A stretch of 64,000 nt of DNA from Allolobophora icterica (GCA_963556255.1 OY744615.1:20860696-20924695), one strand, 5' to 3'. Shown: positions 26,721-37,355, counted from the stretch's first letter. Notes: a model not told the origin generated them from the sequence alone. Numbers and translations: made by a program.

Positions 26721-28263
26721 CTTGACACTTGACACTTATTTATTTGGTAACCAAACTTATACAGATACAGCAGAAACACGCATTATTATATTCCAAAGTC
26801 TGGCTACACAGGAGGCCCAAAATGGGTCAAATGACCCCGCTACCAGGGCCACCTGGGTAGTAGTACAGTAAGTGGAAACCAGTCAATCATCCAACATTCT
26901 TAACTCAGTACTTAATTAAAGCCTGTAAGTATAATTATCATTATACAATGTTTTCATTGTTCTTAACAAATACTTAACTAACGCCAAGATAACATAACCT
27001 GTGATCAATCCTGTGAACATTTATAATCAGTGGAATAAATTTTTAGAGAAGGCCTCAGCTTATTCATAAGCAGTCACCTACATACATACTTTCATGCTAG
27101 AGTAGCCCATATGCACATATACATACTTATACCCACTTGTACCCAAACACATCAACCTACCTATACACCTGAAAGCACTCATACCTTTTCACAGCCCTAC
27201 GTATATGCATATACGCATGCGTGTCAGCAAACATACATACACTCTCACATACATACACTCACCACGCATACAAACACTTAAACATACATATATAGAAACA
27301 TACAGATTAGCACAAGTCCACACACCATCCCATATACATACATACTCAAATACCAAATTGATTACACAATCTGCAGAGGAGTAAATTATCCCTTCTGTAA
27401 AAATCATTAATTCATAAAATGTGTCGTGCCAGTACATCCGTATGATGTATTAAACAGTGCATTAAATATGCAATAAGATAGAAGCTATCTAATGAAATCC
27501 TTAAGAGATTATCTAATACAATTGAGAAGTAAAATACTTCATTGTAATTGAAAAAATAAAACATATCAATGCATCAGTAAATTAGGTAATATCCATGCAT
27601 TCACAGTAGGCTACATCATTGCATTCCTAGGACAGGTTGCGACAAAACAATCATTAAACCAGCTATACCAGCTATAAAAAATTTAAAAAATATACAATGC
27701 ATCAATTGAGCATGTTAGACCAATGTCTCAACAGAGCAGTTTTCACAGAGTGTCAATGAATCAGACACCAATTTGGACTATTGGAGAGACTACTAACTAG
27801 ACTACAGTGTAGCAGATTACACATGTGATAATAAACGAAGGTAGTGTTAATCCGATAACCATAGCAGTCACCGGCATTTTAAGAAGCAAATCGCAACAAC
27901 AACCAAATCAAATTGGATCAGAATTTTGAGCTATCAACCAGGAGTGAACTTTTCTTTTAAATGAGTGCAAATTGGAGATTATACGAATCTCTTCAGGTAG
28001 TGCATTCCAAGCTGAAGGGCCTGTGATTCTAATCGAGTATCTACGGGAGTTAGTGCGTGCAAAAATAGTTCTAATGAGGGATGGATTTCTGATGTTGTAG
28101 GAGTGAACATCAGCAGTGAAAGTAAAAAGGTTATTATATTTTTTGGGTAATGTTTTAAATATGTAATGATGCATAAACTCATTGATCTGCTTTTGTTTAA
28201 TCTGGTCAAGTTTTAAAACTCGATAGTGAGTGAATAAAGGTTCCGTATGAGCAGAATAAGAGG

Positions 28264-29752
28264 GTATCCTATCAAAAGGGCGACTTCGAAAGGGCGACCA
28301 TCAAAAGGGCGCGTTCAAAAAGGCGCCGCTCATAAAGGCGCGTGTTTAAAAGGGCGCCGATCAAAAGAGCGCGCTATTAAAAGGGCGACAATCGAAAAGG
28401 CGAACAATAGGTTTAAGTTCTGTTCTTCTAATGTTAGTACGTAATTTTATTGATATTTCCATAGTTATTATCTATCTATCTCTATCTATAATGAACTTCT
28501 ATAGCGCCCCTTCAAGAAATCTACTCAGTGGCGCTCCCGACCCAGGCCCGGTCAAAAAGAAAGGTCTTAAGAAGGCCATAGAAAGTACCTGAGAGGTCTC
28601 TAGGGAGAGAGCGAAGGGAAAGAGGGAGGTCGTTCCAAGCGGTAGGACCCACCACGGAGAATGCCCTACGCTGCGCCATAGCAGTACGCGCATAGGGGAC
28701 AACAAAATCACCCCGGGAGGCCGAGCGCAAGGCACGGCGCCCCGCACAAGCGGAAGTTAAAGTAAAGAGCTCGCAGAGGTAGGCCGGGGCCCGCCCTAGG
28801 ACACAATGCCACGCCATGGTGGAGACCCTGTAATGAATGCGATGCTGGACAGGAAGCCAATGGAGAACGTCTCGCATAAATTCAGAGACGTGGTCAAACC
28901 TGGAGATACCGCCAACCAAGCGTGCAGCCGACCGCAAAACCCTCTCTAGACAAACAATGCGAGTCTGAGGAAGTCCAACAAAGAGAGAGGAGCAATAATC
29001 CAAACGATTGACAATAAATGCATGTACCAGAGTGGAAGCCGCGGAGAATGAAAGAGAGCGGGATACGACACGCAGCTGGCGCAGTTGATAGTAGCAAGTA
29101 CGAGTCAGTTCATGAATGTGCTTAGAAAAGGAGAGTTCTTGGTCAAGAATGACACCTAGGTCACGAACAGAAGTAGAAAAGGTAAAGGAGGGGAATTCAG
29201 TGGCAAGAAACGTCAAATCAAGCTTGGCCAGCTGTTGACGAGTGCCAAACCATATGTACTGAGTCTTCGAAGGATTGAGACGCAGACGATTAGATGACAT
29301 CCAGGCATTAAGGGTGTATTTAGAGATAATAATAACAATAACAACACTGTAAGTTTTTCATTTTAAACCTTCATTTATATATCGTCCGACCAGAGTAAAA
29401 TATAGGCCTATACCATAGCCGAGGTTAAAATACTGTCTGTCAATATGAGAGAATTGTTTCTTAACATGAAAAAATCAATCGTCATCAAAGTGTCATAGGC
29501 CCTACAAGATTTTGTATGTGCGAATTGTTCTTTGGCTTGAACTTTTAGTTGGTTGACTTGGTTCCCAATTTTATGTTTTAAAGTCTATGGTTCTTCCAAC
29601 TGCGAACTTTCTCGCCTTTTCGATTGTCGCCCTTTTAACAGCGCGCTCTTTTGATCGGCGCCCTTTTAAACACGCGCCTTTATGAGCGGCGCCTTTTTGA
29701 ACGCGCCCTTTTGATGGTCGCCCTTTCGAAGTCGCCCTTATGATAGTAAATC
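28264..29752. mobile_element. Foldback element (family 2), AAAAGGGCGAC-type ends
   Basis: Inverted ends of about 140 bp (28264-28405 and 29600-29752) consist of variants of 'aaaagggcgac' and 'aaaaggcgccgctcat'. The flanks GAATAAGAGG (28254-28263, 29753-29762) are a perfect repeat of 10 bp, and the interrupted LINE protein becomes colinear when the element and one repeat are removed. A long duplication (9-10 bp) and long ends fit a MULE-like or foldback origin, which is inference: no transposase is present. The core is occupied by a LINE fragment. A relative lies at 46085-48341. Confidence 0.85.
28480..29310 (-). pseudogene. CR1-like LINE 3' fragment inside the foldback element
   Basis: A minus-strand frame of 259 codons (29300-28521) reads MSSNRLRLNPSKTQYIWFGT, VRDLGVILDQELSFSKHI, VNRLDYCSSLFVGLP, DVLHWLPVQHRIHYRV and GPTAWNDLPLSLRSLP. 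These are the post-catalytic blocks of CR1-like reverse transcriptase; catalytic motifs are absent, so it is 5' truncated. The 3' end is 'ggggcgctatagaagttcat' followed by a TAGA repeat (about 28470-28490). It is open over its length and therefore relatively young. Confidence 0.87.
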
Positions 29753-29893
29753 GAATAAGAGGAGCCTGCTATGATGCGCATAATTCTTTTTTGAAGTGTT
29801 ATTACTTTGTGCAATCGATGAGCATAGTTAGAACCCCAAATCATTGTGCAGTAAGCAAGATAAGGATAAATCAAAGAATAATATAAAGTCTGT

Positions 29894-30775
29894 CTAACTT
29901 TTATAGGCATTAAGTAAGAAATACCAAGGATTGTTAGATTGAGAGCCGGATTTGGTAATGATAGGAGCGTGTTTGTCTAGGAGCGAAGAGAGAGTGGTGT
30001 TGCAGGAAGACAGCAGGTCGTCGAGAGAGGATGAAGGATTTAGAACCAGTTCTGAAGAGGAAAGATCTTGCTTGTAGGCTTCAATGTTTATGAAGCTGAT
30101 GCGGCGGAAAGAATGAAAGACGGGATCAGGACGTGGGGTAGATTGTGTGTTAAGGCGTGTGAAAATGGGGTGATGATCGGAAGGTGTATCAAATGAGAAA
30201 GAGATATCTGGCGATAACTGAGAGAAAGATGACGTGATGATGAGGTCAAGTGTGTGGTTATGACAGTGGGTAGGGAAGTTGACATGTTGAACCAAGTTAG
30301 TTGATGATAAGAGCGTGAGGAATTCGGAGGCAAATGAGTCAGAAGGATTGTCGACATGTATATTGAAGTCCCCAGTGATCAAGAATTCATGAGGGGTAGT
30401 GGCAGCAGTGGAGAGGAGGGTGGTAAATTATTGTAAGAAGACAGATGTAGGGCTTGAGTAAAAGGAAGAGGAAGGAGGACGGTAGACATTGAAAATTGTT
30501 AGGATTGTATTAGGCAGTTTAAGAGTGATTGAGGCGAATTCAAAGGAGTGAAAACAGTAACCAGGTGAGTTTAGAACGGTGGAAGGTTCTCGAGTCAAAA
30601 AAGCAATGCCTCCACCTGTGGTGTTCTTAACGGTTGACGACTTAGAAGGGCGGGGTGTGCTGTGTAAATGGTAGCCGGTTGGTATGCAGTTTTCGTATTG
30701 GGCACGAGTTGTACTTGAGTTCAACCAGGTTTCCGTTAATGCAAATAGGTCTGGAGGGTGAGAGGAGCGGGCCAA
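29894..30775 (-). pseudogene. LINE AP-type endonuclease domain
   Basis: Minus-strand frames carry the endonuclease signatures: DLFALTETWL (30748-30719), GGGIAFLTR, FNVYRPP, ITGDFNIHVDNP (30379-30344) and SDHHPIFTR with the catalytic His (near 30185-30160). A stop separates 30428 from the frame that begins at about 30415. The frame ends at NNPW where the second LINE is inserted (29936). Confidence 0.86.
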
Positions 30776-31293
30776 GTCTGTGTAGGATGAAGAAGTGAGC
30801 TAATGTTCAGGGTGCACAATATAAATTTGTTTTTGTGTGTGTTCTGAGATGGAGGAGGTGGAGAAGAAGATGGTAGAGGAGGAGGAGGAAGAGGAGGAGG
30901 AGGAGGAGGAGGAGCAGCAGCAGCAGCAGAAGTAGGAGCAGAAGATGGCGGAGGTGGAGGAGGGGATGAAGAAGGAGGTGCAGCAGCAGCGGCAGAAGCG
31001 GAGTGCACATTAATTGGACCCGGATTTACATGTATGTCGCCAGAGAGTAAGATTAAGATGGTGAAGAAACGATTGTGAGTGGGTTGTTTGAATGGTCGTT
31101 TGTGGTCAAATGTCAGGAAGTAGGATAGGGGAATGTAGGACAAATAGCCATTTGCTGTAACTGAATGGGCGGGGTTATGATGGCTGGCTGTGGATGGTAT
31201 ATAGGTCATGCGCGGGTTTGAGGGGTGAAATTGGATATGGTAGGCATTCATACAACGGATGCTCAGGGTAAGAAGAATGATTGACAGATACAT
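30736..31293 (-). CDS. LINE N-terminal region: hydrophobic leader, 2A-like motif, Pro/Ala linker
   Basis: The 185-codon frame starts MYLSIILLTLSIRCMNA, a signal-peptide-like hydrophobic stretch. It reaches LLSGDIHVNPGP at residues 82-93, then a Ser/Ala/Pro low-complexity linker (about 97-160) and FILCTLNISSLLHP, the opening of the endonuclease domain. 2A-like motifs ending NPGP are established in N-terminal parts of non-LTR retrotransposons of sea urchin and other invertebrates. Here they would let the ribosome release the leader peptide (break before P93) and continue. The frame stops near 30736 and the endonuclease continues in another frame, so the copy is frameshifted. Confidence 0.75.
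   Translation of the reverse strand: MYLSIILLTLSIRCMNAYHIQFHPSNPRMTYIPSTASHHNPAHSVTANGYLSYIPLSYFLTFDHKRPFKQPTHNRFFTILILLSGDIHVNPGPINVHSASAAAAAPPSSSPPPPPPSSAPTSAAAAAPPPPPPPLPPPPLPSSSPPPPSQNTHKNKFILCTLNISSLLHPTQTWPAPLTLQTYLH
31015..31050 (-). other. 2A-like ribosome-skipping motif
   Basis: Encodes LLSGDIHVNPGP. The family consensus is D(V/I)ExNPGP; the Glu is His here. The NPGP core is intact. Whether this variant still skips is not known from sequence. Confidence 0.7.
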
Positions 31294-31300
31294 TTAGGCG

Positions 31301-31663
31301 GGTAAGAAAGGAGGCGATGGTGGATGAATCTGGCTTGGGTGGAAAAATGGACGGAGGATGATGGGTGAATATTAGGCGAAAAATTGGGTGGAATGTGATG
31401 ACAAATATTGAAACGAACTCACCGCGTCCAGAAGAGTAGTCCAGAAGAAAGATGACTTTGGCATGTCAGAGAAGACGCAGACAGTTAGGAAAGATGATAA
31501 GAGCTCTGTGCCGTGCAACCACTGACTCCCGCTAAAACTTCTAATGTCATTTGTCATATTTGCATGAATTGCATCACTCTTTTGTGTTTGTATGTTGAAC
31601 TTTCAAATTTGAATATCTCGGAATTGTACTTTTTGGACATAGAGCCAGCTAATCCTCAGCCGA
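31301..31663. other. LINE 5' flank, no gene recognised
   Basis: Probably the LINE 5' leader and its insertion site. Ends with an inverted copy of GGCTCTATGTCCA (31634-31646), matching the direct copy at 24319-24331 on the other side of the LINE nest. Confidence 0.45.
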
Positions 31664-32556
31664 CGAATAGTTAGCTAAAATTGCTCACTTTTAGTTAAAC
31701 TTAATTTTTTTTGTTCAGGATGATGTTTAACTGGAGAAAAATAGTTTTGTTAAACCAAAGTTTAACTAATATTTTATTGTTCCTAACTGAAATGTTTAAC
31801 TAACAAAATCAAAAACTACTGGAGACTTTAATGAATACAACGCTACGTCAGTAAAAATGATTTATTAGTCACTACTTGCTTCGCTAAAGGTAAAACTGGA
31901 AGAAGACAAAAGCAACTCTAAGAAAATTAATTAGATGCAAATTCTCAATTTTGCGTGAATAAAACGATCTGTGGAAATATTACGTCTATAACCAACTTTC
32001 TGAACCACATCAAGGTCTGTCAAAACATTTTATCAAGCTTCTTTTATCACCTTCTTTTCTTACAATTCAGATACAAATTTGACAGTGGTCTTGCTGCTGC
32101 TGACCACTACAATTGTCATGAGTAGGGCAAAGTGACTTAATTCTGGCCGGTACCTAATTCAGGCCACTTTTTGACCTTTATTCACAGCCAAAGTAAGAGT
32201 ACTACAGTTATTATAAGGGAAATTATTTTGTCACACCTTGTTTTGCTTGAGGCTCGAGGCTAAAAATAACTCATAGCTGACTAGCGGATTTTCTAATCAC
32301 GTGTCAAAGTTTTGATCATTTCCAGTTGTTGCAGCATACATAATTTGAGATTTTCAAGTTTTTCATCAACATACTGCTTCAATTGGGTAAGTCTATTTAA
32401 CGAACAAATGTTATTTTCATATAAAGTAAACATTATATTATTTAATGGCAGCTTGATAGTTTGTCCCAGTTGGCGGATTAATAAGATGCTGTGCGGCAAA
32501 ATAAGTCACGCAGAGAAACCTATTTCTGACCACATCTGCAATGTAATTCAGGCCAT

Positions 32557-32685
32557 GGCCAGAGATAGGTATCTGATGGCCAGAATTAGGTATCGGGCGG
32601 CCAGAATCAGGTATCAGGTGACCAGAATTAGGTATCGGGCGGCCAGAATCAGGTATCAGGTGACCAGAATTAGGTATCGACTGCC
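32557..32685. repeat. Left subterminal repeat array of the pogo element
   Basis: Six units of about 20 bp with the core 'ccagaat(t/c)aggtatc'. The same core occurs inverted in the left tip (32143-32166, 'ttctggccggtacctaattc'), and degenerate copies lie near the right end. Such arrays are plausible transposase-binding sites. Confidence 0.85.
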
Positions 32686-32739
32686 AGCTTTTAATTTTAA
32701 AGCTCACAACATTTTTCTTGCAGCGTCAATTAATTGAAA

Positions 32740-35475
32740 ATGGTGTCAGTCAATAAAGGCAAGAACGCCAAGAAATTGGCGAAAACAGAGGAGACAAATA
32801 ATAAAGGAAGAAGGAGAGCTGCAAGAGGGAAGCATTGCCTTTGGACTGAAAGTGCAATGCTTGCAGCAATTGCAGCTGTTCGTGAAAATGGAATGTCCCA
32901 AAGAGCAGCATGCAAAACGTTTCAAGTTCCCCGAAGTACTCTACAAGTCCGTTTAACTGGGAAAACAGAAATCGGTTCCAGGCCTGGTCGTCCAACTATC
33001 ATGTCATCTGATCAAGAAGAAAAACTGGCTGATTTTGCTTGCAATCGAGCTGCAATGGGGATCGGATTTGGACGACAGCAATTAGGCCTACTCAAGTATG
33101 CCGAAGCATATGCTAAAAAGCATAGCATTGTCTTCAAAAATGGGAGACCATCGATACGTTGGTGGTATGGAATGAAGAGGCGACATCTTAAGATCACATT
33201 GCGTCGTCCGGAGGGAACAGCTGCTGTCAGACATCAATGCATGGACCCTACAAAGGTGGCAAAATATTTCAGCGTGCTGAAGATGGTGTTGGATGACAAC
33301 CAGTTGAATTCCAAGCCTCATACCATCTGGAACATGGACGAAACTGGTGTCCAACTGGACCATAAACCGGGTAGGATCATTGCAACTAAAGGATCGAAAT
33401 ATTTGCACAGCCGAACCAGTGGCAACAGAGAAACAATTACTGTAATTGGGGCAATAAATGCTGGTGGTGGCTACATTCCTCCACATGTAATTGTGAAAGG
33501 AAAGACTACGAGGTCCCTCTTCTCTTTTCAAATGGAAACGGCTCCGGATGGAACCACTTGGAGTGTGTCTGATAGCGGATGGACGAAGCAGGGCATTGCT
33601 CTGCTCTGGTTCAATGCCGCCTTCTTACCAAACATAGGACCAGACAGACCTCAGCTGCTTATTGTGGATGGCCACGATTCACACAATTTCGTGGAACTGC
33701 TCGAAACTGCGGCAGAAAACGGCATCCACATAATTGAACTGCCAGCTCATACATCCAACTGGCTCCAACCGTGCGATCGGACAGTTTTTGGACCTTTCAA
33801 GAATGCTTACAGAAAGGCATGTGAAGATCTCATGACTCAGTTCCCAGGAACTCTTGTATCACGAGCAAGTTTCTGTGGATTGCTTAAAAAAGCTTGGGAG
33901 GAGGCGTTATCCGCGAGCAATATAGTATCTGGTTTCAGAGCATGTGGAATCCATCCGTTCAATCCAGATTCTGTACCATCAGAAGCATACTTGCCAAATT
34001 GCATGTATTCTGTGAAGCAACTCATTGAAAGCGAAGTGTCATTGAGGGATTCTTCATCCCAAAATTCAGCTTCAACGCCAAAAAACGATGGATCATCGAC
34101 ATCTGATTCTCCAAGACAAACGCTGTCTTCAAGTTTTCAAGGAGCATGTGATGACTCTTCAGCACCAGTCGTCATAGATAATTCAACAACTCAGAACGTT
34201 TTCAATATTTCGGATTTCACGTCGATGGATCCTGAGGTAGTTGCAAAAGCTTGTGCAACTGCGTCCCCAGTGAAAGTTTTACGATTGCTCGAGTCAACTC
34301 TCACCCAGCAACAGTTGGGTTGTTTCCAATATCTATATGAGAAAAAGTACAGCCTAAACCAGGACGAAACATACAAAACCTGGCAGAAATTAAAAAGTTT
34401 GGCGGAAGAACAAGATGAAGATCATCAGGCGCCATCCGTAGAAGAGATCATGGACTTGAATTTATCTGTGGGAACTTTGCCAAGCTTTTCTGAGAGCCTT
34501 ACAGGAGATTTCAATATTGATGACTCATTTGCAGATCTATTGTTATCTGTCATTTCAACGGAGCAAAAAGGAACCGATACATCCACTTCCTTGGAAATTC
34601 CAAACTCAAATCTTTGTCAGTGTTCCACCGAGAATAATATACTATGTTCTTGTTCAACTAACAAACAAGTTTGTAACGTTCTTCTTGCCGAAAATCAGAC
34701 TGCCATCAACACTTTGAGCCTTGATGAGACACCTTGTTCTTCCAACATCGATGCGAGAGAAATCAAAAAACAAAATTCCGTTGATTCAAATTCTGCTGTT
34801 AAGTCGATCGCATTGAACCCTACAACATCCAGTGACATTGCAGTTATCTTAGGTAGTCAGAGTCACGTCGACGACGAGGAACGTTTTGCTCATCCAAGTC
34901 TCAGTGACCACCCTAGTAGTTCTATTTCTGCCCGGGTCAATTCAGTCGAAGGAAAACAATTCCCTTTCAAAAACCGATCTTATCCTGGAGACGTTGACAG
35001 TGATATTCTCCCATATCCAGCAATAACTACAAGAGGGAAAAAAACTAATTTGAAGCAGAAATTTTTTCTTATCACTTCCACAGAATCTCGTGATTTGAAG
35101 CTAAAGGAACAGCACGCAAAAGTGGAACGTCAGAGGATCAAGGAAGAAAAAGCACACAACAAGCAGCAACAAGTGAAAAAGGTAAAGAAAGTGATTGAAA
35201 AACAACCAAGGGGAAAGAAACCGAACACATTAAAAGGAAAGGAAAAACCGATGCCATCTCAGAAGACAAACAAGAAAACGAATAAGGCTTGCAAAACCCA
35301 GGGTACAACCGATTCTCTGATTCCATGCGATATTTGCCAAGTACGATTTTGTGATGATAAGACAGGAAGAAAATGGATTGAATGCCAAGGCTGTCAGACT
35401 TGGTTTCACAATGCTTGCCAAGGTCTGGATGAAAATGGACCAGAACATTTTTTGTGCATTTCATGCGATGCATGA
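32740..35475 (+). CDS. Pogo-type transposase with C-terminal PHD finger, 911 aa
   Basis: A single open frame from ATG 32740 to TGA. The N-terminus is basic, then an HTH_Psq-like DNA-binding region (about 32-80: MLAAIAAVRENGMSQRAACKTFQVPRSTL). A CENPB-type region follows (about 85-150, GRPSIRWWYGMKRRH). The DDE_1 catalytic core has WNMDETG with D200, LLIVDGHDSH with D310 and LQPCDRTVFGPFKNAY with D346, spacing DD35D. Residues about 420-860 form a long Ser/Thr-rich then Lys-rich tail. The last 49 residues form a C4HC3 PHD-type finger: C863, C866, C882, C885, H890, C893, C906, C909. Known pogo/Tigger transposases bind the inverted ends and cut and paste at TA. The PHD finger, a known reader of histone tails, is a notable addition. 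'tttttcttgcag' just before the ATG looks like a splice acceptor, so a 5' untranslated intron is possible. Confidence 0.93.
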   Translation: MVSVNKGKNAKKLAKTEETNNKGRRRAARGKHCLWTESAMLAAIAAVRENGMSQRAACKTFQVPRSTLQVRLTGKTEIGSRPGRPTIMSSDQEEKLADFACNRAAMGIGFGRQQLGLLKYAEAYAKKHSIVFKNGRPSIRWWYGMKRRHLKITLRRPEGTAAVRHQCMDPTKVAKYFSVLKMVLDDNQLNSKPHTIWNMDETGVQLDHKPGRIIATKGSKYLHSRTSGNRETITVIGAINAGGGYIPPHVIVKGKTTRSLFSFQMETAPDGTTWSVSDSGWTKQGIALLWFNAAFLPNIGPDRPQLLIVDGHDSHNFVELLETAAENGIHIIELPAHTSNWLQPCDRTVFGPFKNAYRKACEDLMTQFPGTLVSRASFCGLLKKAWEEALSASNIVSGFRACGIHPFNPDSVPSEAYLPNCMYSVKQLIESEVSLRDSSSQNSASTPKNDGSSTSDSPRQTLSSSFQGACDDSSAPVVIDNSTTQNVFNISDFTSMDPEVVAKACATASPVKVLRLLESTLTQQQLGCFQYLYEKKYSLNQDETYKTWQKLKSLAEEQDEDHQAPSVEEIMDLNLSVGTLPSFSESLTGDFNIDDSFADLLLSVISTEQKGTDTSTSLEIPNSNLCQCSTENNILCSCSTNKQVCNVLLAENQTAINTLSLDETPCSSNIDAREIKKQNSVDSNSAVKSIALNPTTSSDIAVILGSQSHVDDEERFAHPSLSDHPSSSISARVNSVEGKQFPFKNRSYPGDVDSDILPYPAITTRGKKTNLKQKFFLITSTESRDLKLKEQHAKVERQRIKEEKAHNKQQQVKKVKKVIEKQPRGKKPNTLKGKEKPMPSQKTNKKTNKACKTQGTTDSLIPCDICQVRFCDDKTGRKWIECQGCQTWFHNACQGLDENGPEHFLCISCDA

Positions 35476-35819
35476 GACATTGAAATGACTCGTGCAGTCG
35501 ATTGTTTTTGTTTTTCCTCATATCTGCTAGTTATTATGTTCTCATAGAGTAGGATGAAATCTTTTAGTCAGGTTTTGTGCAATAATGTTGGCATTTTTAA
35601 TTGGCTGGTAGGCTACACATTGTAGTCATCTGTTCTAAGATACATTCTTGTCAATTTGTCCTAGTCAAGTTTTGCAATAGCCGGCTAAAGGCAACTATGT
35701 TACAAAATAGTAGTTCGATTTGATTTTTTGTTGGTACTCTTAGCCTTTTAGGATTTGTAGCCATTTTGATTTTATTTAGATTTTTGATTTTACTGGTTTA
35801 TGCATAATACAACATAAAA

Positions 35820-35930
35820 CCTATTTCTAGCCACATGAAACATTATTCTGGCCAGTGGCCAGAAATATGTACCCATGTGGCCAAGAAATATGTATCAGTG
35901 GCCAGAGTTGTGTATTTTAGAGGGGTCCCA
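35820..35930. repeat. Right subterminal repeats of the pogo element
   Basis: Four degenerate units 'ggccag(a)aatatgta(c/t)c' between 35830 and 35925, weaker than the left array. The interval 35476-35820 is an AT-rich 3' region of the transposase gene with no other feature. Confidence 0.75.
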
Positions 35931-36494
35931 GCAATATATATATTTTAATTTCATTTATGTTCTTGCAAGATATTCTACGATATAATAATATACTCAATAT
36001 GTTGCTTGAACTCGATGTTTTGTTTTTAAACAAATTTAACTGATCCAAGTATTCAATTTTTGCGAAGTTCTGACAAAGTGGCCAGAATTTGGTAACTTTA
36101 CCCTAACTGGTTTAATTACTCAAGTCAAGTGAACTGCATAGCTTTGTATGATGCATCATCGTTTGCATTAGCAACAGTTACTGTCGTAATTATTTTGTGG
36201 TAGAACTACAGTAGGATATTACATATTACACATTACATAGCTTGAAAGTGAAATTGTCATTAAATTGTGAAATTGCTATTAAATTGTTATTAAAGTCCAC
36301 GTAACCTCTGTTATTGTGAAAATGTTTGTCATAAAAAGTTTGAAAAAGGTTAACTAACTACTTTTAAGTTTAGTTAACCTATTTCCAAAATCAGTTGCCA
36401 ACTTTAGTTTGACTGTTTTATGTTAGTTGAAAAATTGTTTGTTTAACTAAAAAAATTAGTTTAGTGCCAATCACTGATTTGTGTACATCTATTG

Positions 36495-37056
<562 letters not shown>

Positions 37057-37355
37057 ACACACAGAGAAACAGACTGTTGCAACATTTTCTTTATAATTGC
37101 AAGAATCATTCGACCATAAAGGACATGTTAGCCGTAAAATGAAAAAAAAACAGCATTGGGAGTAAAACATCTGACACACCCACACGGGACTCGGCACTAG
37201 GCCAATATCCCACAACAATTCCACTATTTAGTAGGGCTGTAGGATTTCAAAATAATAGAGATGAAATATAGCGGGTAACACTCACTGCCTCTATGAGGAA
37301 GATGCTGTTTATGTTTTTTAGTTAACTGTAAACTTAATTTAAAGACTAAAGGATT

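Larger units (their letters stand above)
26721..29935 (-). mobile_element. Second LINE, 5' truncated, inserted in the first
   Basis: RT C-terminal sequence on the minus strand reads RQTLYYSLIYPYLAYCTMIWG (29902-29840) and ITLQKRIMRII. After the foldback insertion it continues with HTEPLF, INEFMHHYIFK and ITGPSAWNALPEEIR, to a stop at 27908-27910. A 3' untranslated stretch of about 1.2 kb ends in AAGTGTC repeats at 26722-26740. The flanking LINE reads through the junction (NPW at 29936, YNSYLQ at 26720). Only a few bases could be target duplication. Clade not assigned. Confidence 0.8.
24452..31300 (-). mobile_element. CR1/L2-like LINE with 2A-like motif, split by a later LINE
   Basis: On the minus strand the element runs from about 31300 to an (ATTACG)n tail at about 24446-24470, next to 'gggcgctgtagaggtctcgag'. 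Order: hydrophobic leader, 2A-like motif, Pro/Ala-rich linker, AP-type endonuclease (30740-29937), an interruption by a second LINE (26721-29935), then reverse transcriptase (26720-24596). Without the interruption it is about 3.6 kb, near full length for this group. Frameshifts in the endonuclease and before the RT make it a dead copy, although the RT itself is one open frame of 555 codons. Confidence 0.87.
32125..36103 (+). mobile_element. Complete pogo/Tigger-type DNA transposon, 3979 bp
   Basis: TA duplications flank it (32123-32124, 36104-36105). The outer 24 bp are inverted with 20 matches (GGGCAAAGTGAC... against GGGTAAAGTTAC...). Subterminal repeats lie at both ends. One uninterrupted transposase gene fills the middle. 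Block A has the empty site (a single TA at 4235-4236 in 'gtcatgagtaactgg'). Every part needed for a working pogo-type element is visibly present, which is rare in this window. Confidence 0.95.

Noticed and set aside
30807..31010. Leu/His-rich frame overlapping the LINE linker
   Set aside because: Off-frame reading of the Pro/Ala/Ser low-complexity linker of the LINE protein.
32557..32685. CRISPR-like array
   Set aside because: Units are contiguous without unique spacers and lie beside the tip of a eukaryotic DNA transposon.
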